A stretch of 32,789 nucleotides of DNA from Sulfitobacter sp. DFL-14 (GCF_003335585.1 NZ_QBFD01000046.1:829500-862288), one strand, 5' to 3'; shown: positions 15,494 to 23,971, numbered from the stretch's first letter. The notes: a model not told the origin generated them from the sequence alone. Translations and numbers: made by a program.

Positions 15494-16057
15494 ATGTTGA
15501 AATCCACCGCGCTGCTGGCAATTTTCGCCCTGGCCGCACCCGGCTTTGCCCAGACGCTGACCCTGACACCCGCGTCCCCGCAACCTGCCGACGGGTCCCT
15601 GAAACAGGGGCTTGCCGTTGGTTATGCCTATTACAGCGTCCGGTCGCTGGACGAGGCAAGGGGCAAGCTGGACCATGCCAAGGCCGGGCCGCCGCTGGCC
15701 GGATTTTCCTATCTCGATACCGATCCTGGCGACAAGGCCCTGACCTCGACCAGCGCCGAAAAGGTACTGGCCGCCATCCAGGGCTATATCCGGTTTGACG
15801 CCCCCGGCACCTATGACATCGAATTCATCAGCAACGACGGGCTGCAGGCCAGCATCGGCGGACAGCAGGTGGCCCTCTTTGACGGTGTGCATGGCTGCGA
15901 ATCCGCTGGCGTGACCTCGGTCGCGGTGCCGCAGGCCGGCTGGTACGAGGTCGAGGCCACCTATTTCCAGCGCAAGGGCTCTGCCTGCCTGCTGATGGAC
16001 TGGGGCCAGTCGGGCAATATGGAGCCGGTGCCGGACAGCGCCTTCGCCCACAAGTAA
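15494..16057 (+). CDS. Secreted PA14-like domain protein
   Basis: The 187-residue product begins with a signal peptide (MLKSTALLAIFALAAPGFAQ) and should be exported to the periplasm or beyond. The mature part has the strand pattern of a PA14-type beta-barrel: YIRFDAPGTYDIEFISNDGLQASIGGQQV, then GVTSVAVPQAGWYEVEATYFQRKGSACLLMDW. PA14 domains often bind carbohydrate, but here the domain stands alone and its ligand is unknown. Two cysteines (GCES and SACLL) could form a disulfide. The ATG at 15494 follows AGGGAG at seven bases. It is a single gene, divergent from rpsB and convergent with olsA. The domain call is by pattern and moderately sure. Confidence 0.65.
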   Translation: MLKSTALLAIFALAAPGFAQTLTLTPASPQPADGSLKQGLAVGYAYYSVRSLDEARGKLDHAKAGPPLAGFSYLDTDPGDKALTSTSAEKVLAAIQGYIRFDAPGTYDIEFISNDGLQASIGGQQVALFDGVHGCESAGVTSVAVPQAGWYEVEATYFQRKGSACLLMDWGQSGNMEPVPDSAFAHK

Positions 16058-16078
16058 ATCACCAGGGGCAATGCGGTA

Positions 16079-16912
16079 TCAGCCGCGGCCCAGAAGGGAT
16101 TGATGGCCCGCGCGCACCGCCTGTTCACAGGCCAGGGCAAGCGCCTTGCGGTCCGGCATCTCGCTGACGCGCAGCGTCGGGTGAAACACCACCTGCACCC
16201 TGCCCTGTTTTGCAGGCGCCAGGGTGTGGATCAGATGGGTCCCGAAATCCATGTCGCCCCACCAGCCGTAAAACCGCGCATCGGTGCCCTGCGGCGCGTG
16301 ATAGACCACGCTCACCGGCTGCACCTGGATCTGGTCGCGCAATTCCGGTGCGAAAAAGCTCTGGAACAGCGTGGTCTTGAACGGCAGCACCTGCCTGCCA
16401 TCGGTGCTGGTGCCCTCGGGAAAGAACAGCAGCTTGTGACCCGCCAGCAGGCGTTTTTGGAACAGCACGGTCTGTTCGCGTGCCCGTGCCGGATTGCGTT
16501 CGATGAAAACGGTCCCGGTGGCGCGCGCCAGCCAGCCGATGCCGGGCCAGCCCTCCACCTCTGACTTGGAGACGAAATAGACCCGTTTGGCCGCGTTCAG
16601 CACAAAGATGTCCAGCCAGGAGGCATGGTTGCACACCACTGCCCCGCGCCCCGTCATCGGGCTTCCCGAGACTTCGTGACGCAATCCGATGATGCGCAGC
16701 GACATGCGACAGACCCATTGGGTCACATGGGGGGTCACGGGCCGGTTCGCCCCGCAGACCGGCCGCTCCACCGCGCGCAAAAGCAGTTTGATCAGCAAGC
16801 CGCCGAAAACCACCACGATCAGGGCCATGATCCGCAGGATCACCCGAAGCCAGCCCGAGAATGTGATCCGTGGATAGGTCGGCGGCACGCCGCTGTCCCA
16901 GGCGGTTGTCAT
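16079..16912 (-). CDS. olsA: Lyso-ornithine lipid O-acyltransferase (PlsC family)
   Basis: The 277-residue product is a membrane acyltransferase of the PlsC family: a hydrophobic helix at about 22-46, the catalytic NHASWLD (NHx4D) at 95-101, a second motif around GTVFIERN, and the FPEGTS motif at 164-169. It would add the second acyl chain to a lysolipid. The ATGA overlap with the upstream olsB-type gene makes OlsA, which acylates lyso-ornithine lipid, more likely than plain PlsC. In some roseobacters OlsA also has lysophosphatidate or lyso-glutamine lipid activity. The start at 16912 is set by that overlap; earlier in-frame sequence lies inside olsB. Confidence 0.85.
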   Translation of the reverse strand: MTTAWDSGVPPTYPRITFSGWLRVILRIMALIVVVFGGLLIKLLLRAVERPVCGANRPVTPHVTQWVCRMSLRIIGLRHEVSGSPMTGRGAVVCNHASWLDIFVLNAAKRVYFVSKSEVEGWPGIGWLARATGTVFIERNPARAREQTVLFQKRLLAGHKLLFFPEGTSTDGRQVLPFKTTLFQSFFAPELRDQIQVQPVSVVYHAPQGTDARFYGWWGDMDFGTHLIHTLAPAKQGRVQVVFHPTLRVSEMPDRKALALACEQAVRAGHQSLLGRG

Positions 16913-17673
16913 GCGCCGGTGGCCCCATAGATGCGGGCCTGCCGGGTGTTGATCTGGGTGGTGTCCATGATCAGGCAGACATCGACCGTGTTGAAGGCAT
17001 GATCCACAAACGCCCCCTCGCCCACGCACCCGCCCAGCCGCAGATACGCCTTGATCAGACTGGGAATCTGGCGCATCGCCGCCTTGCGATCAAGTTGAGC
17101 TTCGTCCAGCAGGTTCATGCTTTGAAAGGATTTCTCCAGCGCGCGGACCCGCAGTTCCGGCGGCGCCAGATGGCGTTCATGCAGCAGGCTCAGCGGTGCG
17201 GCCAGCCGGTCCATATCGGTGCCATGAAAGCTGGCCACCCCGAACAGGATCTCGACCCCATTCGCCTTAACGTATTGCGCAAGAGCGGACCACAACACAT
17301 GCATCCCGACGCCGCCACGATAGTCTGGATGCAGGCAGGAACGCCCCAATTCCAACAGGTTACGACCCGAAGCTAACAAGGGAGACAGATCATATTCCGC
17401 GGCCGAATAGAACCCCCCGGCCTCGACCGCCTTTTCCGCCCGCATCAGGCGATAGACGCCCACCACCTTGTCCGAGCGGATGTCCGTCAACAGCAGGTGT
17501 TCAAAGAACGGGTCCAGGTGATCGCGCTCAAGCTTCTCATCATGATCGACAAGCGGGCCGCTGCCGCCCAGTTCGGTGACAAAGACATCATACCGCAGGC
17601 GCTGAGCCGCATGCAGATCTGCAGGCGTTTTCGCAAGACTGACCGAAAAATCCGCCGCATGTGCCTGAGCCAT
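16909..17673 (-). CDS. olsB: L-ornithine N-alpha-acyltransferase
   Basis: This GNAT-fold protein (about 254 residues) matches the OlsB-type acyltransferase family: AAQRLRYDVFVTELGG near the start, LVDHDEKLERDHLDPFFEHLLL, VVGVYRLMR, the LELGRSCLHPDYRGGVGMHVLW core, and FGVASFHGTD. OlsB transfers a 3-hydroxy fatty acid from ACP to ornithine, the first step of ornithine-lipid synthesis, followed by OlsA, whose gene overlaps it. The ATG at 17673 has only a weak ribosome site (AGGCAG); a TTG at 17736 in frame would add 21 residues. No clear Pho box is visible upstream, although ornithine lipids are phosphate-starvation lipids in some relatives. Confidence 0.87.
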   Translation of the reverse strand: MAQAHAADFSVSLAKTPADLHAAQRLRYDVFVTELGGSGPLVDHDEKLERDHLDPFFEHLLLTDIRSDKVVGVYRLMRAEKAVEAGGFYSAAEYDLSPLLASGRNLLELGRSCLHPDYRGGVGMHVLWSALAQYVKANGVEILFGVASFHGTDMDRLAAPLSLLHERHLAPPELRVRALEKSFQSMNLLDEAQLDRKAAMRQIPSLIKAYLRLGGCVGEGAFVDHAFNTVDVCLIMDTTQINTRQARIYGATGA

Positions 17674-17823
17674 CTGCCTGCCGTCGCTGTTGAAATACCC
17701 TGGCCGTCTGATAGGCAATGCGCAGGCCAAGCGCAATCCTTGTGCCCTGGCAGCAAATGCCGCATCATTACCTTGTGGTTGCAGGACCTGTTAAGTGTTC
17801 CCGCGTTAACCTTTTGAAAAGGA

Positions 17824-18009
17824 TCATGGGTCATCAAAGACCGGCATCAACCCGACCCGAAAGCTGTCTATGACGATTTTGCCCACATCCCTGAAATTTA
17901 CCGTCACTTTACCGCCGATGTTGCTTTGCACCTGTCCGATCCCCCAATCGGGCCGCTCGGGATGGGTCACCAGCATGCCGGGGGTCAGAATGGCATTCAG
18001 ATCGTCCAT
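17824..18009 (-). CDS. DUF3553 family small protein
   Basis: The 61-residue product has the layout of DUF3553: a start ILTPGMLVTHPERPDWGIGQVQSNIGGKVTVNF, then VGKIVIDSFRVGLMPV. The Trp-Gly pair and following beta strands suggest a small barrel like those in CarD or UvrD C-terminal domains, but the function is unknown. The ATG at 18009 follows AAAGGGG on the minus strand. Its start codon lies 27 bases from the chpT start in head-to-head orientation, so each promoter must lie within the other gene or in that small gap. A CCTTTTGAAAAGG palindrome lies directly after its stop. Confidence 0.82.
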   Translation of the reverse strand: MDDLNAILTPGMLVTHPERPDWGIGQVQSNIGGKVTVNFRDVGKIVIDSFRVGLMPVFDDP

Positions 18010-18036
18010 GGTTCTGCCCCTTTCGGAAAGGCTGTC

Positions 18037-18639
18037 ATGATGTCCGACACCCATTTTGATCTTGTCGCATTGATCGGCAGCCGGATTTGCCATGATCTGA
18101 TATCGCCTATCGGCGCGATCAACAACGGGCTGGAATTGCTTCAGATGGCGGACAGCGCCACCTCGGGCCCGGAAATGGACCTGATCGGTGAAAGTGTCGG
18201 CAATGCCTCTGCCCGGATAAGGTATTTCCGGGTCTGCTTTGGCGTGGCAGGCGATCAGCTGATGGGCCCTTCGGAAATCACCTCGATCCTGCGGGATCTT
18301 TACGGCGCAACCCGGCTCAGCGTGGAATGGCAACCAGATCAGGCACAGGGCCGGGCCGCGGTGCAGCTGGCCTTTCTCGCGATCCTCTGCCTGGAAAGTG
18401 CCCTGCCCTATGGCGGGCATGTCACGGTCGCGCAGGATCAGGGGAACTGGACGCTGTCAGCCCTGGCCGACAAGCTGAAGGTCGATCCGGCGCTTTGGTC
18501 ATTGCTTGCCCCGGGCAACGCACGCAACGGCCTGCAGCCCGCTCATGTGCAATTCGCGCTGCTGCCCCTGATTGCTGCCGACGCGGGGCGGCAGGTGGCG
18601 CATCAGGTGACCGACACCAGGCTGACCATCAGTTTCTAA
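18037..18639 (+). CDS. chpT: Histidine phosphotransferase ChpT
   Basis: The 200-residue product matches ChpT, the phosphotransferase that passes phosphate from CckA to CtrA and CpdR in alphaproteobacteria. The DHp-like helix carries the phospho-acceptor His in IGSRICHDLISPIGAINNGLELL (H19, or H18 from the second ATG). The C-terminal half is a degenerate ATPase-like domain (AAVQLAFLAILCLESALPYGG to LLPLIAADAGRQV) that does not bind ATP in known ChpT. In Rhodobacterales this relay controls motility, gene transfer agents and related traits. The start is ATGATG at 18037/18040 behind GGAAAGG; either is possible. It is divergent from DUF3553 and convergent with proA. Confidence 0.87.
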   Translation: MMSDTHFDLVALIGSRICHDLISPIGAINNGLELLQMADSATSGPEMDLIGESVGNASARIRYFRVCFGVAGDQLMGPSEITSILRDLYGATRLSVEWQPDQAQGRAAVQLAFLAILCLESALPYGGHVTVAQDQGNWTLSALADKLKVDPALWSLLAPGNARNGLQPAHVQFALLPLIAADAGRQVAHQVTDTRLTISF

Positions 18640-18663
18640 ATCGTCATGCGAAAAACCTGACTC

Positions 18664-18704
18664 ACGTAACGCTGCCTGAAATCGAAAATTTTAACGCGTT
18701 ACGT
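18664..18704. repeat. Inverted repeat between chpT and proA
   Basis: ACGTAACG at 18664-18671 and its exact reverse complement CGTTACGT at 18697-18704 are 25 bases apart, within the 123-base gap between the converging genes chpT and proA. An AAAATTTT block lies between the arms. It might be a bidirectional terminator or a protein-binding site; no T run follows either arm. Confidence 0.45.
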
Positions 18705-18762
18705 AATGCCTGATGGTTCTGGTATTTCGTCAGACGCTATAGGCAAAGCCGCGCGAAACGCC

Positions 18763-20028
18763 TTAGCTTCGCACGGTCCCGTCGCCGGTGACGATATATT
18801 TGAACGAGGTCAGCTGCGCCGCGCCCACCGGGCCGCGCGCATGCATCTTGCCGGTTGCAATGCCAATCTCGGCCCCCATGCCGAATTCGCCGCCATCCGC
18901 AAACTGGGTGGAGGCATTATGCATCAGGATCGCTGAATCGAGCCGCTCCATAAAGGTCTGAACCGCCGCCGCATCCTCGGTCACGATGCAATCGGTGTGG
19001 TTCGACCCATAGCTGCGGATATGGGCGATGGCATCCTGCACGTCATCCACCACGCGGGCGGCCATGATCATGTCCAGGTATTCGCGGCCCCAATCGTCTT
19101 CCTGTGCAGCGATGGTGCCCGGGATCCTGGCGAGTGCCGCATCCACACGCATTTCCACCCCGGCATCCACAAGCGCGCGGATGATGCCCTGGCCGATGGT
19201 GTCGGCGACATCGCGGTGGATCAGCAGGCATTCGGCAGCGCCGCAGATGCCCGTGCGCCGCGTCTTGGCGTTCAGGACAATGCGCAGCGCCTTCTCCGGA
19301 TCCGCCGCCGCGTCGATGTAGATATGCACGATCCCTTCAAGGTGGGAGAAAACGGGCACGCGCGCCTCGCGCTGGACCAGTCCCACCAGCCCCTTGCCGC
19401 CACGGGGCACGATCACGTCGATGGTGTCGGTCATGGTCAACATCTCGGACACCGCCGCGCGGTCCCGGGTCGGCACAAGTTGCACCGCATCTTCGGGCAG
19501 CCCCGCCGCGCGCAACCCTTCCTGCAGGCAGGCATGGATGGCGCGGGCGGAATGAAAGCTTTCCGAGCCGCCGCGCAGGATTACCGCATTCCCGGCCTTG
19601 AGGCAGAGCGCACCGGCATCCGCCGTCACATTGGGCCGGCTTTCATAGATCACGCCGATGACACCCAAAGGTGTCCGCACCCGTTTGATATGCAGGCCAG
19701 AGGGCTGATCCCACTCCGCAAGGGTCTCTCCCACGGGGTCGTCCTGTGCGGCCACGCTGCGCAGCCCCTCCACCATGCCCTGAATGCGGGGTTCATCCAG
19801 CATCAGCCGGTCCAGCATCGCCTCTGACAGGCCCTTTTCCCGGCCATAGTCCATATCCCGGGCATTGGCCGCCAGAATCTCCGCCCGCGCGGCCCAGACC
19901 GCATCCGCGGCGGCATTCAGCGCGCTTTGCTTGGCCGCAGAGGGGGTCGAGGCCAGCTCTGCCGCCGCCGCCTTGGCCCGCTTGCCGATACCAGCCATCA
20001 ATTCAGAGATGTTTTCCATATCTTTCAT
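18763..20028 (-). CDS. proA: Gamma-glutamyl phosphate reductase
   Basis: The 421-residue enzyme reduces gamma-glutamyl phosphate to glutamate semialdehyde with NADPH, the second step of proline synthesis. It is a full-length member of the aldehyde dehydrogenase superfamily. Diagnostic segments are GVIGVIYESRPNVTADAGALCLKAGNAVILRGGSE, IDVIVPRGGKGLV, the catalytic Cys in NAKTRRTGICGAAE, and GAEIGIATGKMHARGPVG near the end. The ATG at 20028 is used here; an ATG three codons later is also possible. It lies 33 bases after proB and is the last gene of the minus-strand unit. Confidence 0.96.
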   Translation of the reverse strand: MKDMENISELMAGIGKRAKAAAAELASTPSAAKQSALNAAADAVWAARAEILAANARDMDYGREKGLSEAMLDRLMLDEPRIQGMVEGLRSVAAQDDPVGETLAEWDQPSGLHIKRVRTPLGVIGVIYESRPNVTADAGALCLKAGNAVILRGGSESFHSARAIHACLQEGLRAAGLPEDAVQLVPTRDRAAVSEMLTMTDTIDVIVPRGGKGLVGLVQREARVPVFSHLEGIVHIYIDAAADPEKALRIVLNAKTRRTGICGAAECLLIHRDVADTIGQGIIRALVDAGVEMRVDAALARIPGTIAAQEDDWGREYLDMIMAARVVDDVQDAIAHIRSYGSNHTDCIVTEDAAAVQTFMERLDSAILMHNASTQFADGGEFGMGAEIGIATGKMHARGPVGAAQLTSFKYIVTGDGTVRS

Positions 20029-20061
20029 GGTCTTACGTCCATACCCTAAAGTAACGCACCT

Positions 20062-21168
20062 TCACAGTGCCATATCGTCACGATGAATCAAAGCGGCCCG
20101 ACCGGGATAGCCCAGTATTTCCTCGATCTTTGCGCTTTGATGTCCCTTGATCTGCGCCGCCTCAAGCGCCGAATAGCGCGTCAGACCGGTGCCGATGCTG
20201 TGGCCCCGTGAATCCAGCATCAAAATGCTGTCCCCCCGCTCGAACGTGCCGGTCACCCCCGTGATGCCGGCAGGCAGCAGGGATTTGCCGCGCGACATTG
20301 CCGCCACCGCACCCGCATCCAGCGTCACGGAACCACGCGGTTTCATCGCGGCGATCCAGCGCTTGCGGGCCACCTGCGGGTCGGAATGGGCGGTAAACCA
20401 GGTGGCATTCGCGCCGTTCTGCAGGGCCAGCAGCGGGCGCTGCACGGAACCTTCGGTGATCGCCATGGCACAGCCCGCCGCCGTGGCGGTGCGTGCGGCC
20501 ATCAGCTTGGTCTTCATCCCGCCCTTGGACAGGCCCGACCCGGCATCACCGGCCATCGCCTCGATCTCCGGGGTGATCTGTTCAATTGTGTCATAGCGGG
20601 TGGCCTTGGGATCATCGGCGGGATTGCCGCTATAGAACCCGTCGACATCCGACAGCAGGATCAGCTGATCGGCGCCAACAGTCACCGCGATCTGCGCCGC
20701 CAGACGGTCATTGTCGCCAAAACGGATTTCATCTGTGGCCACGGTGTCATTTTCATTCACGATCGGCACAACACCCAGGCCCAACAGGGTTTCCATGGTT
20801 GCGCGGCTGTTCAGATAGCGCCGACGGTCGGCGGAATCCTCAAGCGTGACAAGGACTTGCGCCGTCGTGATGCCATGGGGCTGCAACGCCTCCTCATAGG
20901 CGCGGGCAAGGCGGATCTGGCCCACGGCCGCCGCCGCCTGCGATTGCTCCAGCGCCAGCGTCGTCAGGGGCAGGCCCAGCACCCCGCGCCCAAGGGCGAT
21001 GGAACCCGAGGAAACCAGTGCAACATCGGCTCCTAACCCCTTGAGCCAACGCACATCTTCCGCAAGGGCATGCAACCAGTCGGCGCGCAGCTGGCCGGTC
21101 ACCCGGTCCACCAAGAGAGCCGAGCCGATCTTGATCACCACCCGTCTGGCAGCGGTCAGGGTTGCCAT
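20062..21168 (-). CDS. proB: Glutamate 5-kinase
   Basis: The 368-residue enzyme phosphorylates glutamate, the first and usually feedback-inhibited step of proline synthesis. The amino-acid-kinase domain (about 1-255) shows RRVVIKIGSALLV, LVSSGSIALGRGVLG, VPIVNENDTVATDEIRFGDNDRLAAQIA and LLSDVDGFYSGNP. The C-terminal PUA domain (about 275-355) includes RGKSLLPAGITGVTGTFERGDSILM. The start overlaps the end of obgE by 13 bases, which argues for co-translation, and proA follows. Confidence 0.96.
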   Translation of the reverse strand: MATLTAARRVVIKIGSALLVDRVTGQLRADWLHALAEDVRWLKGLGADVALVSSGSIALGRGVLGLPLTTLALEQSQAAAAVGQIRLARAYEEALQPHGITTAQVLVTLEDSADRRRYLNSRATMETLLGLGVVPIVNENDTVATDEIRFGDNDRLAAQIAVTVGADQLILLSDVDGFYSGNPADDPKATRYDTIEQITPEIEAMAGDAGSGLSKGGMKTKLMAARTATAAGCAMAITEGSVQRPLLALQNGANATWFTAHSDPQVARKRWIAAMKPRGSVTLDAGAVAAMSRGKSLLPAGITGVTGTFERGDSILMLDSRGHSIGTGLTRYSALEAAQIKGHQSAKIEEILGYPGRAALIHRDDMAL

Positions 21169-22190
21169 GGCGCGACCTCTTCCGCGGGTTTGTGCCGCAG
21201 GCGGTCATCGTCGATCTGGCCCCGCAGGCTGCGCAGCACCTCTGTCACACCTTCGCGGGCCACACCGGACATCTGCATGACCGGTCCGCCACTTTCTTTT
21301 TCCAATATTTTACAAGCCTCTACGCGCTCTTCTTCATCCAGCGCATCAATCTTGTTCAGCACGGTGACGCGGGGTTTATCCGCCAGATCGCCGCCATAGG
21401 CCTCAAGCTCGGTGATGATGGTCCTGTAATCCTCCGCAAGGGTGCCGGAGGTGCCGTCGACCAGATGCAGCAGCACCGCGCAGCGCTCGACATGGCCCAG
21501 GAACAGATCGCCCAGCCCCCGCCCTTCGGAGGCCCCTTCGATCAGACCCGGAATGTCGGCCACAACGAATTCTGTGTTGTCCACGCCCACAACCCCAAGA
21601 TTGGGATGCAATGTGGTAAAGGGGTAATCCGCGATCTTGGGCCGCGCGTTGGAGGTGGCGGCCAGAAACGTCGATTTCCCCGCGTTGGGCAGGCCCAGCA
21701 GCCCCACGTCCGCGATCAGCTTCAGCCGCAGCCAGAGCGTGCGTTCGACACCATCCTGCCCCGGATTGGACCGGCGTGGCGCCTGGTTGGTGGCGGATTT
21801 GAAATGCAGGTTGCCCCAGCCGCCATTGCCGCCGCGCGCCAGTTCAACACGCTGGCCCAGTTCGGTCATATCGACCAGCACCGTTTCCTGATCCTCGTCC
21901 AGGATCTCCGTGCCCACGGGCACCCGCAGCACGATGTCGTCGCCATCCTTGCCGGTGCGCTGCTTGCCCATGCCGGGCTGGCCGTTCTTGGCAAAGAAAT
22001 GCTGCTGATAGCGAAAGTCGATCAGCGTGTTCAGCCCGTCCACAGCCTCGGCCCAGACCGAGCCGCCACCGCCGCCGTCGCCGCCATCCGGCCCGCCGAA
22101 TTCGATATACTTCTCGCGCCGGAAAGACACGCAGCCTCCGCCGCCCGCGCCGGAACGGATATAGACTTTGCACAGGTCGAGAAATTTCAT
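21156..22190 (-). CDS. obgE: GTPase ObgE/CgtA
   Basis: The 344-residue GTPase binds the 50S subunit and is involved in ribosome assembly and stress control. The glycine-rich Obg fold opens the protein (MKFLDLCKVYIRSGAGGGGCVSFRREK, GGPDGGDGGGGGSVW). The G domain starts near 160 with GLPNAGKSTFL (G1), followed by the G2 region ending in TTLHPN, DIPGLIEGA (G3) and LNKID (G4). The variable C-terminal domain of some Obg proteins is absent; the protein ends shortly after the G domain. The ATG at 22190 is fixed by the conserved start, although the ribosome site (AAAGG) is weak. It is the usual neighbour of rplU-rpmA and proBA. Confidence 0.96.
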   Translation of the reverse strand: MKFLDLCKVYIRSGAGGGGCVSFRREKYIEFGGPDGGDGGGGGSVWAEAVDGLNTLIDFRYQQHFFAKNGQPGMGKQRTGKDGDDIVLRVPVGTEILDEDQETVLVDMTELGQRVELARGGNGGWGNLHFKSATNQAPRRSNPGQDGVERTLWLRLKLIADVGLLGLPNAGKSTFLAATSNARPKIADYPFTTLHPNLGVVGVDNTEFVVADIPGLIEGASEGRGLGDLFLGHVERCAVLLHLVDGTSGTLAEDYRTIITELEAYGGDLADKPRVTVLNKIDALDEEERVEACKILEKESGGPVMQMSGVAREGVTEVLRSLRGQIDDDRLRHKPAEEVAPWQP

Positions 22191-22212
22191 GGCGGGGCCT
22201 TTCGGAACGACG

Positions 22213-22755
22213 CTACAGCTTGCGGCTATAGGTCCATGTGGGTACGGCAGCATCGCGTGCCAGACAATAGGTTTCGGCATCGCCGAGATAGACAAATCCG
22301 GCGTTGGTCAGCACCTTTGCCGATGCCGGGTTGTCGTGGAAGACAGAGGCAAACATCGCCTGATTGCCCTGCGGGTTCGCGGCAACCAGCGCCTGCACCG
22401 CTTCGGAGGCCAGATGGCTGTTCCAATAGGCGGGTGCCACCCAATAGCCGACCTCGGACTGGCCGCGGTCCAGATGAGTGAGCGATATCAGCCCCATCAC
22501 CTCTGCGCCGCCGGTCTTGAGACCATCCATCGCCCAGACATCCTCGACCCGCGGGATCGCCAGCGACCGCGTGATGAAGGCATCAATCGCGCCGGGGGGC
22601 AGCGGATGCGGGATGCTGGACGTGGACAGCGCCACCCGCGGATCACCCGCAAAAAGCTCGATCAATCCCTTGTCGGACCGCCGCAGCGGACGCAGGTCAA
22701 ACCGCGCCGTTTCGATTACGGATTGGTTGATGATGGGTTCCATTTGCACAATCAT
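22213..22755 (-). CDS. GNAT family N-acetyltransferase (RimJ-like)
   Basis: The 180-residue product is an Acetyltransf_3-type GNAT. It opens with IETARFDLRPLRRSD, continues with VMGLISLTHLDRGQSEVGYWVAPAYWNSHLASEAVQALV (acetyl-CoA-binding region) and ends with NPASAKVLTNAGFVYLGDAETY, the late motif shared with RimJ/RimL-type enzymes. The substrate is unknown; protein N-termini or small amines are possible. The ATG at 22755 follows a very good GGAGGAGG site. It lies between the LysE-type gene (20-base gap) and obgE (22-base gap). Confidence 0.88.
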   Translation of the reverse strand: MIVQMEPIINQSVIETARFDLRPLRRSDKGLIELFAGDPRVALSTSSIPHPLPPGAIDAFITRSLAIPRVEDVWAMDGLKTGGAEVMGLISLTHLDRGQSEVGYWVAPAYWNSHLASEAVQALVAANPQGNQAMFASVFHDNPASAKVLTNAGFVYLGDAETYCLARDAAVPTWTYSRKL

Positions 22756-22775
22756 GTTCCTCCTCCGAACATCAC

Positions 22776-23381
22776 TCAAACTGCCCGGCTTGCGAACAGA
22801 ACAAAGAGAACAGAAGCAACGGTCAGCGCTGCCAATGTCCACATCAGATAGGGTTCCGCAGGGCTGCCTGCCAGGGTTCTGGCAATCCGGTCGCCCGCCA
22901 GCGTCCACAGCGGGTGCAAGATGACCTGCAGCGCCAGCAGTATGGCCGCAATGGTCAACGTGGCATTCAGCGGTGGCGTGCCGGGACCGACAAAGGCGGT
23001 AAATCCGCCGATGATCATCGCCCAGGCCTTGGGGTTCAAAGGATGCACGATCAGCCCGGCGACAAAGCCCGGCGGCTTGCCCAGATCACGCCCCTGCCCC
23101 AGCCGCAGGTTGGCAACCTTCCAGGCCAGCCAGATGATATAGGCCGCCGAGACATACTTGAGCACCTCAAAGACCCAGGGCGCGCGTGCGCTCAGTTCCA
23201 TCAGGCCAAAGCCGACGGGCCAGATCACGAATTGCTTGCCCAGTGCCACACCGGCGACAAAGGGCAAAGCGGCACGAAAGCCAAAGCGCGCACCGGTGCC
23301 CATCAGCGCCATGTTGGCAGGCCCCGGGGTGCCGATCTGGCTGGCGGCAAAGACGACAAAGGAAGTTACAGCAACAGACAT
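22776..23381 (-). CDS. LysE/RhtB family exporter
   Basis: The 201-residue membrane protein has about six hydrophobic segments and the family start FVVFAASQIGTPGPANMALMGTGARFGFRAALPFVAGVALG. A second family segment is FVAGLIVHPLNPKAWAMIIGGFTAFV. Relatives export amino acids such as lysine, threonine or homoserine lactone out of the cell. The substrate cannot be told here. The ATG overlaps the stop of the acetyltransferase upstream by one base (TGATG), so the two are translationally coupled; export of an acetylated product is possible but speculative. Confidence 0.88.
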   Translation of the reverse strand: MSVAVTSFVVFAASQIGTPGPANMALMGTGARFGFRAALPFVAGVALGKQFVIWPVGFGLMELSARAPWVFEVLKYVSAAYIIWLAWKVANLRLGQGRDLGKPPGFVAGLIVHPLNPKAWAMIIGGFTAFVGPGTPPLNATLTIAAILLALQVILHPLWTLAGDRIARTLAGSPAEPYLMWTLAALTVASVLFVLFASRAV

Positions 23382-23938
23382 CAGGCCGCCGCCCCCTTGG
23401 CAAAGTCAGGGGCCAGGACCCCCATGATCACGTCGTCATGCCAGTTGTCGCCCACCCGCGCGGCCTGACGCTCCCGGCCTTCCTCGACAAAGCCGACCTT
23501 GTGATAGGCGGCGATGGCACGGGCGTTATAGGCCAGCACGCGCACCGACACCCGGTGCAGCGCCAGCGCGCCAAAGGCATGGGTCAGCAGCAGCCTGACG
23601 GCCCGTGTCCCCAGCCCCTTGCCCAGCAGTTTCGGGTCCAGAATCCCGATCGCCAGGCTGGCCCGGCGGTCGTGGTGGTCCAGTGAATGCAGACGCAGCG
23701 CGCCGATCATCCGGCGTTTATGCTCGATCACCCATGCCAGCGGCTCAACCTCTTGGGCATAAAGCCACTTTTCCGCATGTGCCTTGGTGATTTTCGGCAC
23801 ATTTTCAGGATCGGCACCGAACATGTGATGGATTTCCGGCGTGTTGCCCAGTTTCAGCCGCGCCGCAGCATCCTGCGGCCGGGGCGGCCGCAGCCGCAGA
23901 ATGCCATCGCTCAGAACGGGGCGCTGTGATGTGGTCAT
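23381..23938 (-). CDS. GNAT family N-acetyltransferase
   Basis: The 185-residue product is a GNAT of the RimJ/RimL-like type: ILRLRPPRPQDAAARLKL near the start, LAWVIEHKRRMIGALRLHSLDHHDRRASLAIGILDPKLLGKGLGTRAVRLLL carrying the acetyl-CoA motif, and VSVRVLAYNARAIAAYHKVGFVEEGRERQAARVGDNWHDDVIMGVL at the end. It differs from the GNAT two genes downstream, so they are not a recent duplication. It is the first gene after the rpmA terminator and overlaps the LysE-type gene by one base. The substrate is unknown. Confidence 0.88.
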   Translation of the reverse strand: MTTSQRPVLSDGILRLRPPRPQDAAARLKLGNTPEIHHMFGADPENVPKITKAHAEKWLYAQEVEPLAWVIEHKRRMIGALRLHSLDHHDRRASLAIGILDPKLLGKGLGTRAVRLLLTHAFGALALHRVSVRVLAYNARAIAAYHKVGFVEEGRERQAARVGDNWHDDVIMGVLAPDFAKGAAA

Positions 23939-23971
23939 GACACCGCTCCTTTCTGGATGGCGGTCAAAGAC

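Noticed and set aside
21162..22481. Long plus-strand open frame across obgE
   Set aside because: It is antisense to obgE and part of a GNAT gene, both of which have clear family motifs; no ribosome site or domain supports it.
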